Positions 1 to 11,312 of a stretch of DNA of 64,000 bases are shown here, in pieces. Origin of the DNA: Gamarada debralockiae (taxonomy: Eukaryota > Ascomycota > Leotiomycetes > Helotiales > Hyphodiscaceae); assembly GCA_002803225.1 (NCBI GenBank), contig NXFV01001959.1:1-64000 (forward strand), in the 5' to 3' direction. The translations under genes and the position numbers were made by a program. Below the pieces are notes generated by a model that searched no databases, was not told where the DNA came from, and saw only the letters and a list, made by a program, of their open reading frames with translations. The stretch's first letter is position 1; every line of letters starts with the position of its first letter.

Positions 1-1300
1 CCGGCTGCATACAACAGCGGCGTCCGACTATCACTATCCTTCGACTCAATGTCAGCGCCCACTGCAAGCAGCAGCTTGATGACAGCCTCGTGCCTGCTCC
101 TTACTGCATACAACAGCGGCGTCTGACTATCACTATCCTTCGACTCAACGTCAGCGCCTGCTGCAAGCAGCAGCTTGACGACAGCCTCGTGCCCGCTCCC
201 GGCTGCATACAGCAGCGGCGTCCGTCCGTATCCACTATCCTTCGACTCAACGTCAGCGCCCGCTGCAAGCAGCAGCTTGACGACAGCCTCGTGCCCTCTC
301 TCGGCTGCATACAACAGCGGCGTCTGACTATCATTATCTTTCGACTCAACGTCAGCGCCCGCTGCAAGCAGCAGCTTGACGACAGCCTCGTGCCCTCTCT
401 CGGCTGCACACAACAGCGGCGTCTGTCCGTATCCACTATCCTTCGACTCAACGTCAGCGCCTGCTGCAAGCAGTAGCTTGACGACAGCCTCGTGCCCACT
501 CCTGGCTGCACACAATAGCGGCGTCTGTCTGTATCCACTATCCTTCGACTCAACGTCAGCGCCTGCTGCAAGCAGTAGCTTGACGACAGCCTCGTGCCCG
601 CTCTCAGCTGCACACAATAGCGGCGTCCGTCCGTATCCACTATTCTTCGACTCAACGTCAGCGCCTGCTGCAAGCAGCAGCTTGACGACAGCCTCGTACC
701 CGCTCTTCGCTGCCCACAACAGCGGCGTCCGACTATAGTTATCTTTCGACTCAACGTCAGCGCCCGCTGCAAGCAGCAGCTTGACGACAGCCTCGTGCCC
801 TCTCTCGGCTGCACACAACAGCGGCGTCTGTCCGTATCCACTATCCTTCGACTTAACGTCAGCGCCCGTCTCGAGCAGTAGCTTGACGACAGCCTCGTGC
901 CCTCTCTCGGCTGCACACAACAGCGGCGTCCGACTATAGTTATCTTTCGACTCAACGTCTACGTCGCCTGTCTCGAGCAGTAGCTTGACAACAGCCTCGT
1001 GCCCTCTCTCGGCTGCACACAACAGCGGCGTCCGACTATAGTTATCTTTTGACTTAACGTCAGCACCTGCTACAAGCAGCAGCTTGACGACAGCCTCGTG
1101 CCCGCTCTTCGCTGCCCACAACAGCGGCGTCTGTCTGTAGTTATCTTTCGACTCTACGTCAGCGCCCGCTGCAAGCAGCAGCTTGACGACAGCCTCGTGC
1201 CCTCTCTCGGCTGCATACAACAGCGGCGTCCGACTATCATTATCTTTCGCGTCGAGCTCGGCTCCCTTCTCTAGTAAGGCTATCATCATCTCTCTTAGTC
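1..1300 (-). repeat. Tandem 99/102-bp repeats encoding near-identical ankyrin units
   Basis: About twelve copies of a 33- or 34-residue ankyrin unit lie head to tail inside the exon of the NACHT protein. The core [20 protein letters not shown] is almost invariant. Most change falls at fixed positions: N/S, D/Y, S/G, R/Q before TPLL, then Y/C/W before AA, and two residues after AAE/AAK. Unit length alternates between 99 and 102 bp through one extra codon (SGY against NY/ND). One more divergent unit lies at about 1240-1310. The period is a multiple of three without stops, so long open frames also appear in other frames; these are shadows. Confidence 0.95.
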
Positions 1301-3442
1301 CAAAGTACGCTGCAACGTGTACTCCAATTATTTTCTTCGGCGCTGTTTGACTATAGCCACGATAGCTTCCAGAACTCATCAGAGCCTGGCTAGAGCTAGA
1401 GACTTTGGCTTCGCACTCAAGAAAATCTAAAATCAACTCTTTTGCCTCTATGGAAGCTTCCCGAGCATGGTGCCCCCAATTTTGAGCCGCGTAGTTGTAA
1501 AGTAGGTTCAACTGAAGTCGTGCCTCAAATTCCTTATCTGTTAGACAAAAGCCGCTTTCAAAGGTATCAAATGCGAGGTAAGTAACACAAGTTTTCGTAA
1601 TATCCGTCTCTGCATCCGGAAACCAACGTTTTTGCGTTCGCTGGAAGTATTCCTGCGTTGTGTAGTGGACTAAGCGGATGATATTGCTTTCTTCATCAAC
1701 TGTGACTAATCCAGCACACACGGAGACTATGTCTTCGATGTCCGGCTGACTCTTCTCATTAAACTCATGTTCACTAGGCTTAATAGCAATCGCGTGTTGA
1801 AGCTCTACCGTAATCAAAGGCCGCTTAGCGCAGGTAATCCACGACAGAACTTGTTTGGCAAGCCGTTCCCCGTCTGCATCCTGTTCTGAAATTCGCTCCA
1901 TAGCGTCCTCATATGCCTGGTCATATGCATCGGATCCTGTTGGTAGACTTTCCAAGGCGCTTCGGATATCGCTTTCCGTTGTCTTCCCAATCAAAGAATC
2001 GAGATGGAGCTGGGCAAGTAAGAACCTAGAGACAATTAGCACTTATCGATTAGTCTTAAAGAAAATACGTACATTCCCTTGACAGCTTCAACGATTTTGG
2101 CTTTGACTTCGTCTTGTAATTCCAAATTCTTCTTGAGAAATGCTCGTCGAGGTGAGATGTGATGGTCTAGATATGTTTGTATATCTTCCTTATTGGCACG
2201 GATCTCTAACTGTATGCTCCCTTCAAAATTCTCTACAATCTCCGGGATGAATCTCGAAGTTACAAAAAGACTTGCTCCGTGCTTGGCCTGGAGGCTGAAA
2301 ATCTCCGACAGGAATCTCATCCGGCAGCCAGAGGATTCTTGGCATTCATCAAGCGCGTCGATGATAATAAAGACTCTCGAATATATAGTAACTACTGACT
2401 GAAGAGATCTAGAGATTTCGTCGAGCGATGGCCGCGTCCGTTTGGTTTTGTGTCGATCATAAAGGTCCTTTACGCTAATTGGCAGAGAAGGCTGGCACTC
2501 AGCTAGTTGTTTTAGCAGACTCGCAAGTAAATCGTTAGTCTTCTGCTCATCTTTCCGCCGGAAGTTACAGTAGATATAGGCAATGCCGATAGTTGAGTCG
2601 TCAGGAAACCGTGCATTTAGATCATCAACTACGATCGATGCGAGAATTGTCTTCCCTGCTCCTGGAATGCCTGGGCAGAACAATGTCTGCTTCTCGGTCT
2701 TTAGCCACGCTTGGAACTCTGCCGAGTCTAGAAGCCACTGCCCAGTTCCCTGATGTCGGCGAGTAATAAAATCATGCTGCTGAGGAGCGTAGTCAAATGG
2801 GGTAAGCCAATTGAGGATAACTCTATGCTCTTGTTGACGCTCTCGAGTATCTTGTCGATGATCTCGAGTGTCTTGCCGCTCATGTAATCGCTCCACAGCG
2901 TCTTTTGTCGCCAAAGTTGCTTTGCTAGTATATATTAGTTTGCCTTCTGTATTTATTCTGAATGTTCGGAGAGGCACCTGATCAAGCTTCCATTGAACGC
3001 GTTTAAGAGGCCAACATTTAAGGTAACACGTGATCGAAGTTCCTGAATGTCATCCGGCTCCCATTTTAACCTCTTCCACACTCTTCGTGATTTATCACGG
3101 AAGCCATGGACATTAGACGGCTTTAGATAATAATTCTCGTCTACTACATTACCTAGTGTGATGAGAACGTTGTGACATTCTTCAAGAACGGGCAGTAAAG
3201 CTTTCTTCTGCCAGTCGGTAAGATGCTGCTGACTTTGAACCCCCTCGATATCACGAAGGACGTTCGAAAGACCCGTCACTCTATAGAATTACACAATAAG
3301 TATTAGTCACATGGACGGTAGGGCCAACCTACTCGTTTGAGATGGCTTTGAATTGCTCAGGCGCATCGACAAATCGCTCGCGGATCGTGTTTGCCAGCTG
3401 AAGCACTGTGATAAAATCGCCAACACTATAGCCGAAGCTCAT
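1..3442 (-). CDS. NACHT-ankyrin STAND (NLR-like) protein, 3' end cut by window edge
   Basis: Spliced model: exons 3442-3333, 3280-2978, 2924-2073 and 2025-1 (open at the left edge), with introns of 52, 53 and 47 nt that all have GT-AG ends. At least 1096 codons. The first ~140 residues begin [18 protein letters not shown] and resemble the helical N-terminal domain of fungal STAND proteins. A NACHT NTPase follows, with P-loop GIPGAGKT and Walker [14 protein letters not shown] winged-helix-like spacer contains [12 protein letters not shown] and [10 protein letters not shown], which are typical of this family. The C-terminus is a long ankyrin array. Such proteins are NLR-like sensors; several control heterokaryon incompatibility. 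That role is inferred here, not shown. It is divergent from the HET gene at 5428. Confidence 0.9.
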
Positions 3443-5427
3443 CGCGAATTCGAACGTTACAAATGCGAATGTGGTCCAGTTGCTGTCGTATAAGAAGGAA
3501 AGTTAGAAAGGTGGAAAGAGGTCATTGCACTTGTAAACAGCGCCGAGCCTCGCGAGGCTCTTTGTCGCCGAGACAGACAACACAGCCACTGCAAACATGC
3601 AAGATTCTCAATTTTGATCAGCCACACCACATCGAACTTATAGGTAAGCCTGGTAAGCCTTTGGATTCAACATTTAGATAAAGATGAAAAGCATCAAGCG
3701 ATGCGATAATGAGCTTGGAAAATAGAATCTGGCACAATTAGCAGCCCTGAAATGTTCTCGTTCTCGCCATGGAAGGCTTAAATAAAGTTCCTACGCGTAG
3801 GGGAAATCTGTGGGCCAAATAGGGCTGTGCGGTACTACGGAGGCACGTGAGGTAACCAACTATTTGGAATCAGAGGGGGGTATCTGGCTTCATTTAGGCG
3901 ATCTACCTAGAAATATTCTAATTCTGGAACAATGCTGATTGAAGTTAAGCAGGGTCCAACTTTTTGATGGTGTAACACGTGATATTCCTTCACGTGACTG
4001 TTCAGCACGTGACGTGACACAATCTACTCTACTGAAGGTAAGAAGTCAGCCTTAAGTAGCCGTTAGAGATCTTTCACGTTAAGTGCATGTTAAGGGATAG
4101 AAAAGATGTCTTTGTAGAAGACACTGAAAGACTTGAAAGATTGTTGAGCATATATGTCATTGTTTGCTGATGAGCATAATACGCGACTGCATAGACCATC
4201 ACGTTCCTATAGAACTTGTGATGCGAGCGGAGCCTATTATACTAGGACACGCGATCCGCACACTGATGCCCTGAAATGGTGCCGAAAAAGGAAAATATGA
4301 GGTCGAAAAGGGGGAGAAAATGAGGGTGGAAAGCTTGCGTTGAGGTGGTCGGAGAAAAGCAGCAAAGGCCCAGTTGGGAAATATGTTGTGGCCTGAGGTA
4401 TGTTATATGGGTTACGATAAAAGGGACTTGACTGATAGGGTCAAACGCCCACAATCTTCAACCAAACTCTGCTCAAATCCATTCGCAGTCTCGTTTCTTA
4501 CTATTGCTCTGCATTATGTCTTTGTTGTTGCCTAACGCTACTACACTAATCTGGTAGACACCAAACCATCACTATCCGCACCAAAAGCAAAGCAGCAAAT
4601 GAATTAGCTAGAATCAAAGTTTTCGAGGGGCTGAGCCCTTCGCGCCGCATGGTCCGTAACTACATCCGGTCAAAGGGGAATCTATATGATTTCAAGTCGA
4701 TGGCGCTCTTTCTACAGACGCGGCAGAGGCCTTCGCAAACATCGACTTCTTTGCGTATAGCATTTACAAGGGAAAACCTATGCGATAGGGCACTCGAGGC
4801 GTGATCAAACTCATTGCCTAGTAGGGACTGCCTGGTTCCCGTAAATTTAGGTCACGTGATTCCATGTAAATGTACGGATGTTGAAAAAGAGAAGCTGTCT
4901 CATTTTCTACGTGCAGCAATAGGCCATCTAAATAGTTAAGGTAAACTACAATTGGATAGGATCCGTAGAATACAACATAATCGGTTGGAAAGGACCGCAA
5001 CATTGTAGGAAATCATGGTGGGGCCTAGTGGCTGCTGTAGAAGCTCGGGAAACCCATGTAAATTGGACAGTTCCTCGCTTAGCTCACGGCCCTCTGCTGC
5101 TAGTATTTTAGTAAGGCTTTCCTTCAGCCTTATCTTCTCTCCTTAGCTTAGCTATCCCTTGGAAACACAACGGTAATTGACTTAACTCACTGTCCAGACA
5201 CTAAGTAATGCAGAAAGCATCCTAGCTTCGCAATCAGATTTTGACAGAAGATGAGAGGATTGCCGTATACTTATGATCATTTCAAGCCAATTTGCCAACT
5301 TATTGAAAAGCCACCAAAAGCCTCCTCGTTTGTTCCTCAAATCCCTATTGCAGCGACTGGTCACACGCACGGTGGAATGCGGAGTTGAGTCAAATGACCA
5401 AGGAAATACACAACACCAGTTATTGTG
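3443..5427. other. Divergent intergenic region between NACHT and HET genes
   Basis: I see no convincing gene in this 2 kb spacer. Short frames at 3463, 4242, 4818 and 5182 have no recognisable domain or splice support. It must hold both promoters. The one distinct element is the CACGTGA trio at 3976-4012; a further TCACGTGA-type box lies near 4852. Confidence 0.6.
3976..4012 (+). promoter_or_regulatory. Three CACGTGA boxes at exact 15-bp spacing
   Basis: CACGTGA occurs at 3976-3982, 3991-3997 and 4006-4012, so the starts are 15 bp apart. CACGTG is the core site of bHLH factors of the Cbf1/Pho4/USF type. The array lies about 0.5 kb upstream of the NACHT start and 1.4 kb upstream of the HET start. 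Binding is inferred only. Confidence 0.45.
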
Positions 5428-7830
5428 ATGTCTCAAAAATGGACTCTTCGGTCAATATTATCTCATCAATACCTCTGCTGCTATTGCTCTTATCATTTTT
5501 ACGGGGCTATAGTTCCCTCCGCTCTAACGATGTCACTTGATCTGTCTCCATTATCCAGAACGCTTATGCCTCCTAACAGGATTGCGGCTCCACGGTTTCG
5601 TGTACGAATCAGGAGCATACTTCTTTTAAACTACTTAAGACTTGCTACCCCTCCAAAACATCTTCTTTTAAACGCCGATCCGCCAGTATTCTCGTGGGGT
5701 CCACATCCAGACGCAAGCCAGTTCGCTTTACGAATTGCCCGACCAGGCCCGGTAGTTGTCGTTCCAAAAGCAAACATTCGTACTCTTGACACGACATCAA
5801 GGAGTCGTCTCCTTTCCAAACCGGACCCTCCTACCGAGACCTATCATTTAAGAGGCGATGCTCTTTTGCAACGACTCAGCCATATTGCCCCATCTCTATC
5901 GGGTATATTTGTCACAAAATCCGAGTCAGTAAATGACCTGGATTTCAAGCTTATAACGGATGGTCAAGCCTCCCCGATGGAGGAATCATATGTTGCCTTG
6001 AGTTATCGCTGGAATGCAAGAAATCTGGCCACCTACCGTAAACACGACGCTAGTCATGGATTCCTCTTCCCAACATCGCCTGCAATGTATCAAGCTTTGC
6101 TAGAAGAGAGACGTTCTAAGAACGAGGGGCTTTGGGTCGACCAAATCTGTATCGATCAAAATGACAAGCATAAGCAGCTTAAAGCTGTTGGTGCAATGGA
6201 CAAAATTTTCCAAAATGCAAGGGTTGTGATAATTGCTTTGGATGATATTCAAATCGAGGAAGCTGAAGCACTGTATCTTCAGTCTTACATCTATGGACAA
6301 AAACCTGTCACAGATGGGTTTCCTAAGAAGGGCATTCATGCAGATATATCTATATCTGAGACAGTGAAAAAAATTCTTCAGGCTGCCTGGTTTGAGCGGG
6401 CTTGGTGCGAGCATGAGATGCGATTTGCTCAGGAGCATGTCTTTTTGGTTCCTTACAAACGCCAGAGTTATTCGGGAATAATGAAATTTAGCGGCCAGAT
6501 TTTCCACGATCTCCTTCAACATGTCATCTTTACAGAGCTTTCACATCGGCGGAGTCAAGTATCGATCCTATTAAAAGCTATTTACTTATCTGAATTTTTC
6601 TCCGAACATAATTCTGCATCAAATAAGACGCTGCAGAACAATGGCGAGACCACGGATAAAAAGGCCGGGATTCGCTGCCAGCACTACAGCATCAGCCAGG
6701 AAAGGAACAAGCTTCAACTCGCCAACGCCATGGGAACGCCAATCCATAATGGAAACTCGGTTCGCCGGGTTCAGGGTTTGGATATCAGAATGATATCCCG
6801 TATTTTCAGTTTAAAGGCAGGAGGCAACCCACGTTTGCCGATGAAGTCACGAGCGCATTCCGCAAGTCGAGATAAAGTATCAATCATCCTCAACGTCACA
6901 GGAACAGGGCTAGTCCTTTGTTCTAACGAAAAAGCGCCGGCGACAGTAGATGAATGTATTCGTTCTCTCCTCCTCTTAGCACTCGCCGCAAGAGAGCCAG
7001 CTTCTCTGTGCACTAATGGTTCTCAATTGGAGATCCGAAATAAGATGCGTACCTGGCTTTCTTTCCCTGAAGGACACACTATAAGCGCTGGTTTTGAAAC
7101 ACAAATTTCTGAACAAGCAAAAGTTACGACTGGGTTTCACGCACACTCGGGTGAATATGTGGAATTAGATCTGATATTCCTGCCAGCGCCGAAGCCGTGC
7201 TTTTCGAATCATATGAAACGTGCGGAGCTCTTTATTGACCAATGCATTTCATATAGTCACTCCTCGAGGTTTTTGGATGTCTCAACATTAGACCTAGTCA
7301 ACGCTCGAGAGATGCTTATTCAGACCCTGGCCTATTGCCTAGGCTTCGGTGAATCTTGGATGTCTGAAGTGAGCAAGCAATTATATCGAGAAGAAAATGG
7401 GTTCATTTCTCACGCAGTGGAGTGGATATCGCACGACGAATTTATGTTGAATACATTGAAATGGTGGACGGACGGCTACGGACCACTTGCAACAGCAATG
7501 CTACTCGAATTTTCCCACTTACTCTGCTTATACGGTACCAGCGGAGGGATCAATCCTATGAGCTGGAGGCCACAACCCTTTTTCGTTGGTTTCGAGCCAG
7601 CTTTGGCCTTTGTTCCCCGTACCGCTGAAGTCAAACTTGCTATCCCAGATGCCTTGATTGCTCCGGAATGCTATCTTCTCCGGCGATGTTGGTTTCTACA
7701 AGAAAAACATGAGGACGAGACTAATGAATGGGCTTTGCTTGGGAAAACGCCTTTGTTCGGCCGTTCTGTACTCAGCGAGCGACTGAGACACTATGGGAAG
7801 GACCAAAAGTACCAAAGGGTCTTTCCATAG
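5428..7830 (+). CDS. HET-domain (heterokaryon incompatibility-type) protein
   Basis: Single exon of 800 residues from the ATG at 5428 (the codon before it is GTG). ATGs at 5530 and 5569 are alternative starts, because the first ~45 residues look less conserved in character. HET-domain blocks are in order: YVALSYRWN near residue 188, LWVDQICIDQND near 234, then a segment ending in AWCEHEMRF near 324. The C-terminal ~430 residues are unassigned. HET domains trigger growth arrest or cell death in vegetative incompatibility and are often downstream of, or linked to, NACHT proteins; the divergent neighbour at 1-3442 is one. Whether this gene works in incompatibility is inference. Confidence 0.88.
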   Translation: MSQKWTLRSILSHQYLCCYCSYHFYGAIVPSALTMSLDLSPLSRTLMPPNRIAAPRFRVRIRSILLLNYLRLATPPKHLLLNADPPVFSWGPHPDASQFALRIARPGPVVVVPKANIRTLDTTSRSRLLSKPDPPTETYHLRGDALLQRLSHIAPSLSGIFVTKSESVNDLDFKLITDGQASPMEESYVALSYRWNARNLATYRKHDASHGFLFPTSPAMYQALLEERRSKNEGLWVDQICIDQNDKHKQLKAVGAMDKIFQNARVVIIALDDIQIEEAEALYLQSYIYGQKPVTDGFPKKGIHADISISETVKKILQAAWFERAWCEHEMRFAQEHVFLVPYKRQSYSGIMKFSGQIFHDLLQHVIFTELSHRRSQVSILLKAIYLSEFFSEHNSASNKTLQNNGETTDKKAGIRCQHYSISQERNKLQLANAMGTPIHNGNSVRRVQGLDIRMISRIFSLKAGGNPRLPMKSRAHSASRDKVSIILNVTGTGLVLCSNEKAPATVDECIRSLLLLALAAREPASLCTNGSQLEIRNKMRTWLSFPEGHTISAGFETQISEQAKVTTGFHAHSGEYVELDLIFLPAPKPCFSNHMKRAELFIDQCISYSHSSRFLDVSTLDLVNAREMLIQTLAYCLGFGESWMSEVSKQLYREENGFISHAVEWISHDEFMLNTLKWWTDGYGPLATAMLLEFSHLLCLYGTSGGINPMSWRPQPFFVGFEPALAFVPRTAEVKLAIPDALIAPECYLLRRCWFLQEKHEDETNEWALLGKTPLFGRSVLSERLRHYGKDQKYQRVFP

Positions 7831-8760
7831 CATGGTAATAGAATTACTGAAACCAAGGTCCGTACCTGCTTCGACCACACTTCAATGCGCAAGCTCCTCC
7901 CTTTCCGGTGCTTAGCTCCTTTTGGAATCCCTAACCTTTTCAGATGTAACAGAAGCTTATCTGAAGCTTCAGAGCACTCTTGTCAGATGAGCTGGTTGCT
8001 ATGACAACGGTTGTGTACACATATTTCGGATTCTGGCAACCCTCCAATTTTCCTTCCTTAGAGACATCAATACATACATGATTTTACCACACAATATCGT
8101 CTGATTCGACAACTCTTTGCAGATCACTTGGAGTCACAGCTGGTCAGCATCGGGCTCTGCATTTCCTGACAAGAAAAAGCCCTGCAATTTCTTCGTCATC
8201 TCTCGCATGACAGCAAAAGTCAAAAACAAAAAACCAGCTCGCTCAAGAAGCGGCACACGTGACAGTACTTTTTCGCGACCAACCAGCGCAAAGCTTGGCA
8301 AGGCTGCTACGCGCCGCAATTTTGGGATCCTGCCCTCGCGCCAGCGGGGATAGTTTTCCCTTTCACTTCGTTTCAGGGCATGCTGCTGATTTCTCTCGGA
8401 GTTGAGAAAGTTGTTCTATTAATTGCCTGATCATCTCCTGGTGATGGTATATTCTTACTAGCTTTACGCTGTGTGCCTTGGCACACAGGCAAAGATGGTG
8501 AGGAGAGCACAGACTCGAATCACGTGCGGGTGTCGGCCTGGGCGGATTTAACACCAATATAATATAGACGAGTTTCTAGGAGCTCGCGGGCGCTCGCCCT
8601 TAGAAACTCTTTTTGACCGTTATAATAAGTCCGGCCGTCGCAATAAGTTTCCATAGCTCCAGCGGGCCATCGTAGCGGAAGTGTCGCTTAATTTTGGTGT
8701 TCCTCACGTGACCCGTACTTTTTGCTAGCAGCCAATCGTTTAAGGTGGTCCATACCGTAA
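7831..8760. other. Intergenic region downstream of the HET gene
   Basis: No supported gene. Short frames at 8117, 8134 and 8363 lack domain or splice evidence. CACGTG occurs at about 8258, 8521 and 8706. A palindrome lies at 8570-8609 and a MITE begins at 8761. Confidence 0.5.
8570..8609. repeat. 40-bp imperfect palindrome (hairpin)
   Basis: GAGTTTCTA at 8570-8578 is exactly complementary to TAGAAACTC at 8601-8609, and the GC-rich centre is also partly self-complementary. It could extrude as a cruciform or fold as an RNA hairpin. It is not next to a gene end, so I do not call it a terminator. Confidence 0.6.
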
Positions 8761-9116
8761 CAGTCAAACCTGGTTATTACGAAATGTAAAATCAGAGGGT
8801 TTCATTCCGATATAACCAGGATTCCGATGTATCAAGGTACACGTAATTAGACAATTAGGCCGAAATCTAGATTTTGCCCAGAAATCCTGACTTTTTGCCC
8901 AATATTTAGGTCAAAACGCTCTATTCCTTAGGCCTGTCACCTATTTTGCCTCCCTTGTTATATCGGAATACACCAAAAATTTCAGCGTTTTCGTTCCGAT
9001 ATAGCGTATATCGAGGTATTCCGATATACTCACTTAAAATTCGACGAATCCGAAGCTTCTCGCCAATATAACGAGGATTCCGATATACAGCGTTCCGATG
9101 TAACCAGGTTTGACTG
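8761..9116. mobile_element. Pogo/Tigger-like MITE, 356 bp, no coding capacity
   Basis: The ends are inverted repeats: CAGTCAAACCTGGTTA at the left and TAACCAGGTTTGACTG at the right, exact over 16 bp. The right flank is TA. The left flank is TAA, so one TA copy is offset by a base. Inside are subterminal repeats of TTCCGATATAACCAGGATTCCGAT type near both ends. CAGT...ACTG termini on a TA target are typical of the pogo/Fot1 branch of Tc1-mariner elements. No transposase frame is present, so it would need a relative in trans. Confidence 0.75.
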
Positions 9117-10705
9117 TATTAAATAGAGAGAGAGAAGAGAAGATAGAGAAGGGAATATTGCTTCCTTGTAATTCGTAAAGTTAGTCCTGACTGAAGTCAG
9201 CCTTCAGTACTCTGCATGTCTTTAGCTGTGTAACACAGATTCCCTCCTATCATCAGAGAGCACAAGGAGAGCTCTCCATTTACTTTGTATCATGAATAAG
9301 TGACTGTGGCATCTGTCTTGTTCAGTTGCTCGCTTAGAGTTGGTCCCCTTTCCAAGGGAATGACGTTGGGACTACAAGGGCTAGAACATTCGCTCACCTG
9401 CACGTAGGGACTCACTCGCCTGCATAAGGATGGCGTGAACAGAATACAATTATGGTTGAACATTTCTGTCGGGATCAATGAAGTTTGTGGTTTTTCTGAA
9501 CTCTGTTCCTAATTGTTCATAAACTATGAACAAATGGGCATGTCCCTGTCCGACCAGGACTTCAAGACAATTAAAGATCCTGAATACCTTTATTAAATTC
9601 CCTCCCGGCATTCATGAAATCTGCTGTTCTCAGGTCTCTAATCATTCATCCTGCATGAACAGTTGAGAAGACTGCTATCCGATCAGGACATTAGCCAGGC
9701 AAGTGGAGATTTCGAAGACTTTCCTGAATGAAGATCATTCAGGGGTGCTGAGCGATTAGAGGATTGCCAAAGTGGGCTGGTTTTGTTCAGAACACCACTG
9801 CAGAGGTATCTAGCCCACTTCTTGAACACTGTCCAATAGGTCATAGATCTTGAACGCATGAGACCTTGTTATCTGACAAGGGCTTCGACAGACAACGCAA
9901 CTAGAGATCTAGATCGTCTTGAGTGAATATCCTTCAAGATATTGAGCGATTGAGCAACAACCATTGGGGGTTTTCGCTTAGTAACGTCCTTTTGATGCCA
10001 ATATCAACCCCTTCAACCTTGCAACTATTCCCCTTCTCTGGGAACGAACAATACTTCGATTTCAAGTTGAAGTCTTCTCTGAGTCCAACTGTTTCTGGTC
10101 ATTCAAACAACATCAACGATTCCCTTAAATCAACACTTGAGCAGCACTCCGCAAGTCATACCCTGAGCAGGTAGCCTCTGAACAAGATATCACAGGACAT
10201 TCTCACCTTTCCACGATATATGCCCAGATCGCTTCGACTTCCAAGAATCAGGATGTTGACAATCGTTCACAGAATATGAATGATTACAACCACTTGCGTG
10301 CTGAGCAAGATCCCGTCGGCGGATTATCTGATGCTAGGATATGATAGGATGAATCGTTTATATCACATAAGCGATCAAGAAGCTGTACCTTCTCAACATC
10401 CGACCAAAGAGTTGACGATGTATTTTACGCTAAAATTGGCCATGAGAACTATTACCCTGAAGGAGGGGACCTTGACGATGCAATTGACCAGACGAAGCTG
10501 TCCAACTCGGACTTAGCAACGAAATCTGCGTCTCCGAACCTGAAGACCGCCCGGAAAGTCTAGCTACATTTAGCCGTCATCAACGCGGATCCACTTCGCC
10601 AGACATCACCTTGCGAATCCTCTTCCTACCTTTGTCTTCAAGAACGAAACACCACCACGTGCGAGCCATGACATTCCCATCGCCTAATAGGTAATATCCC
10701 ACATT
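9117..10705. other. Spacer with GA-rich tract and scattered coding-like fragments
   Basis: A GA-rich simple tract lies at about 9122-9155. Between 9900 and 10560 short stretches in different frames read like coding sequence, for example one containing STSDQRVDDVFYAKIGHEN near 10400, but stops and frame changes prevent a model. This may be a decayed gene or a multi-exon gene I cannot splice. Confidence 0.35.
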
Positions 10706-11278
10706 ATGGAGCGTTACATTGACTTAATCGCAGTGAATGATTCAACTATTGCAAAGGACTCAAGTGCTGTGAAGGGCTCAAACGCTGTGATGAAGTGCCT
10801 CGAGAAGAACAGGGGTAAACACTACCCCGTCATAGCCCGAGCCATTGTCTCCCTCGACAGACCAAGACCTGTCGTCTACCGCCAATACCTGAAGAACCCT
10901 GACTGCCTCGATAATTTCGCTATTACCTCTATCCATCAAGGTTTGCTGTCTCTCGACCGCGGTGTCGCTGTTCGTGTCACTGAACAACATCGACAACGAT
11001 TATTCACGCAAGCCTCCAGTGTCAGCATCCCTCGACCTGTTGGTAGACCGACATTGATAACCAGACCCGCTACTGCTTTATCTTGTCTCAAAGATATCAC
11101 ACCTCAAGCCCACAGGCTCTTCGATTCTCTGGCCTGTTGCCCGGTTCCCAAGGCTCCCAAGGTTGTCGCAGCTCTGAAGAAAGACGAGAAGAAAGATAAG
11201 ATGAAGATGAAGGATGACTTTAGGAAGTTCGCCTCCGCAGTGAAGAAGATCGGCAAGAAGAATGGATCGTTGGAATAA
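10706..11278 (+). CDS. Hypothetical protein, lysine-rich C-terminus (low confidence)
   Basis: An ORF of 190 residues from ATG 10706 with no domain I recognise. The last ~40 residues are strongly basic, with runs such as KKDEKKDKMKMKDD and KKIGKK. Codon use does not clearly separate it from its surroundings, and neighbouring frames are also fairly open. It may be an exon of a larger gene that includes the proline-rich frames at 11313-11898, or part of a decayed locus. No splice signals join them convincingly. Confidence 0.3.
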   Translation: MERYIDLIAVNDSTIAKDSSAVKGSNAVMKCLEKNRGKHYPVIARAIVSLDRPRPVVYRQYLKNPDCLDNFAITSIHQGLLSLDRGVAVRVTEQHRQRLFTQASSVSIPRPVGRPTLITRPATALSCLKDITPQAHRLFDSLACCPVPKAPKVVAALKKDEKKDKMKMKDDFRKFASAVKKIGKKNGSLE

Positions 11279-11312
11279 GGTGAAGGATTGAGGGAGGATT
11301 CGCTTAACGAGG

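Noticed and set aside
101..955. 284-codon minus-strand frame rich in Arg, Ser and Cys
   Set aside because: Shadow of the ankyrin repeats: a stop-free repeat unit whose length is a multiple of three keeps other frames open too.
1..1260. Regular repeats resembling a CRISPR array
   Set aside because: The 99/102-bp units are contiguous and translate to ankyrin repeats; there are no spacers and the organism is a fungus.
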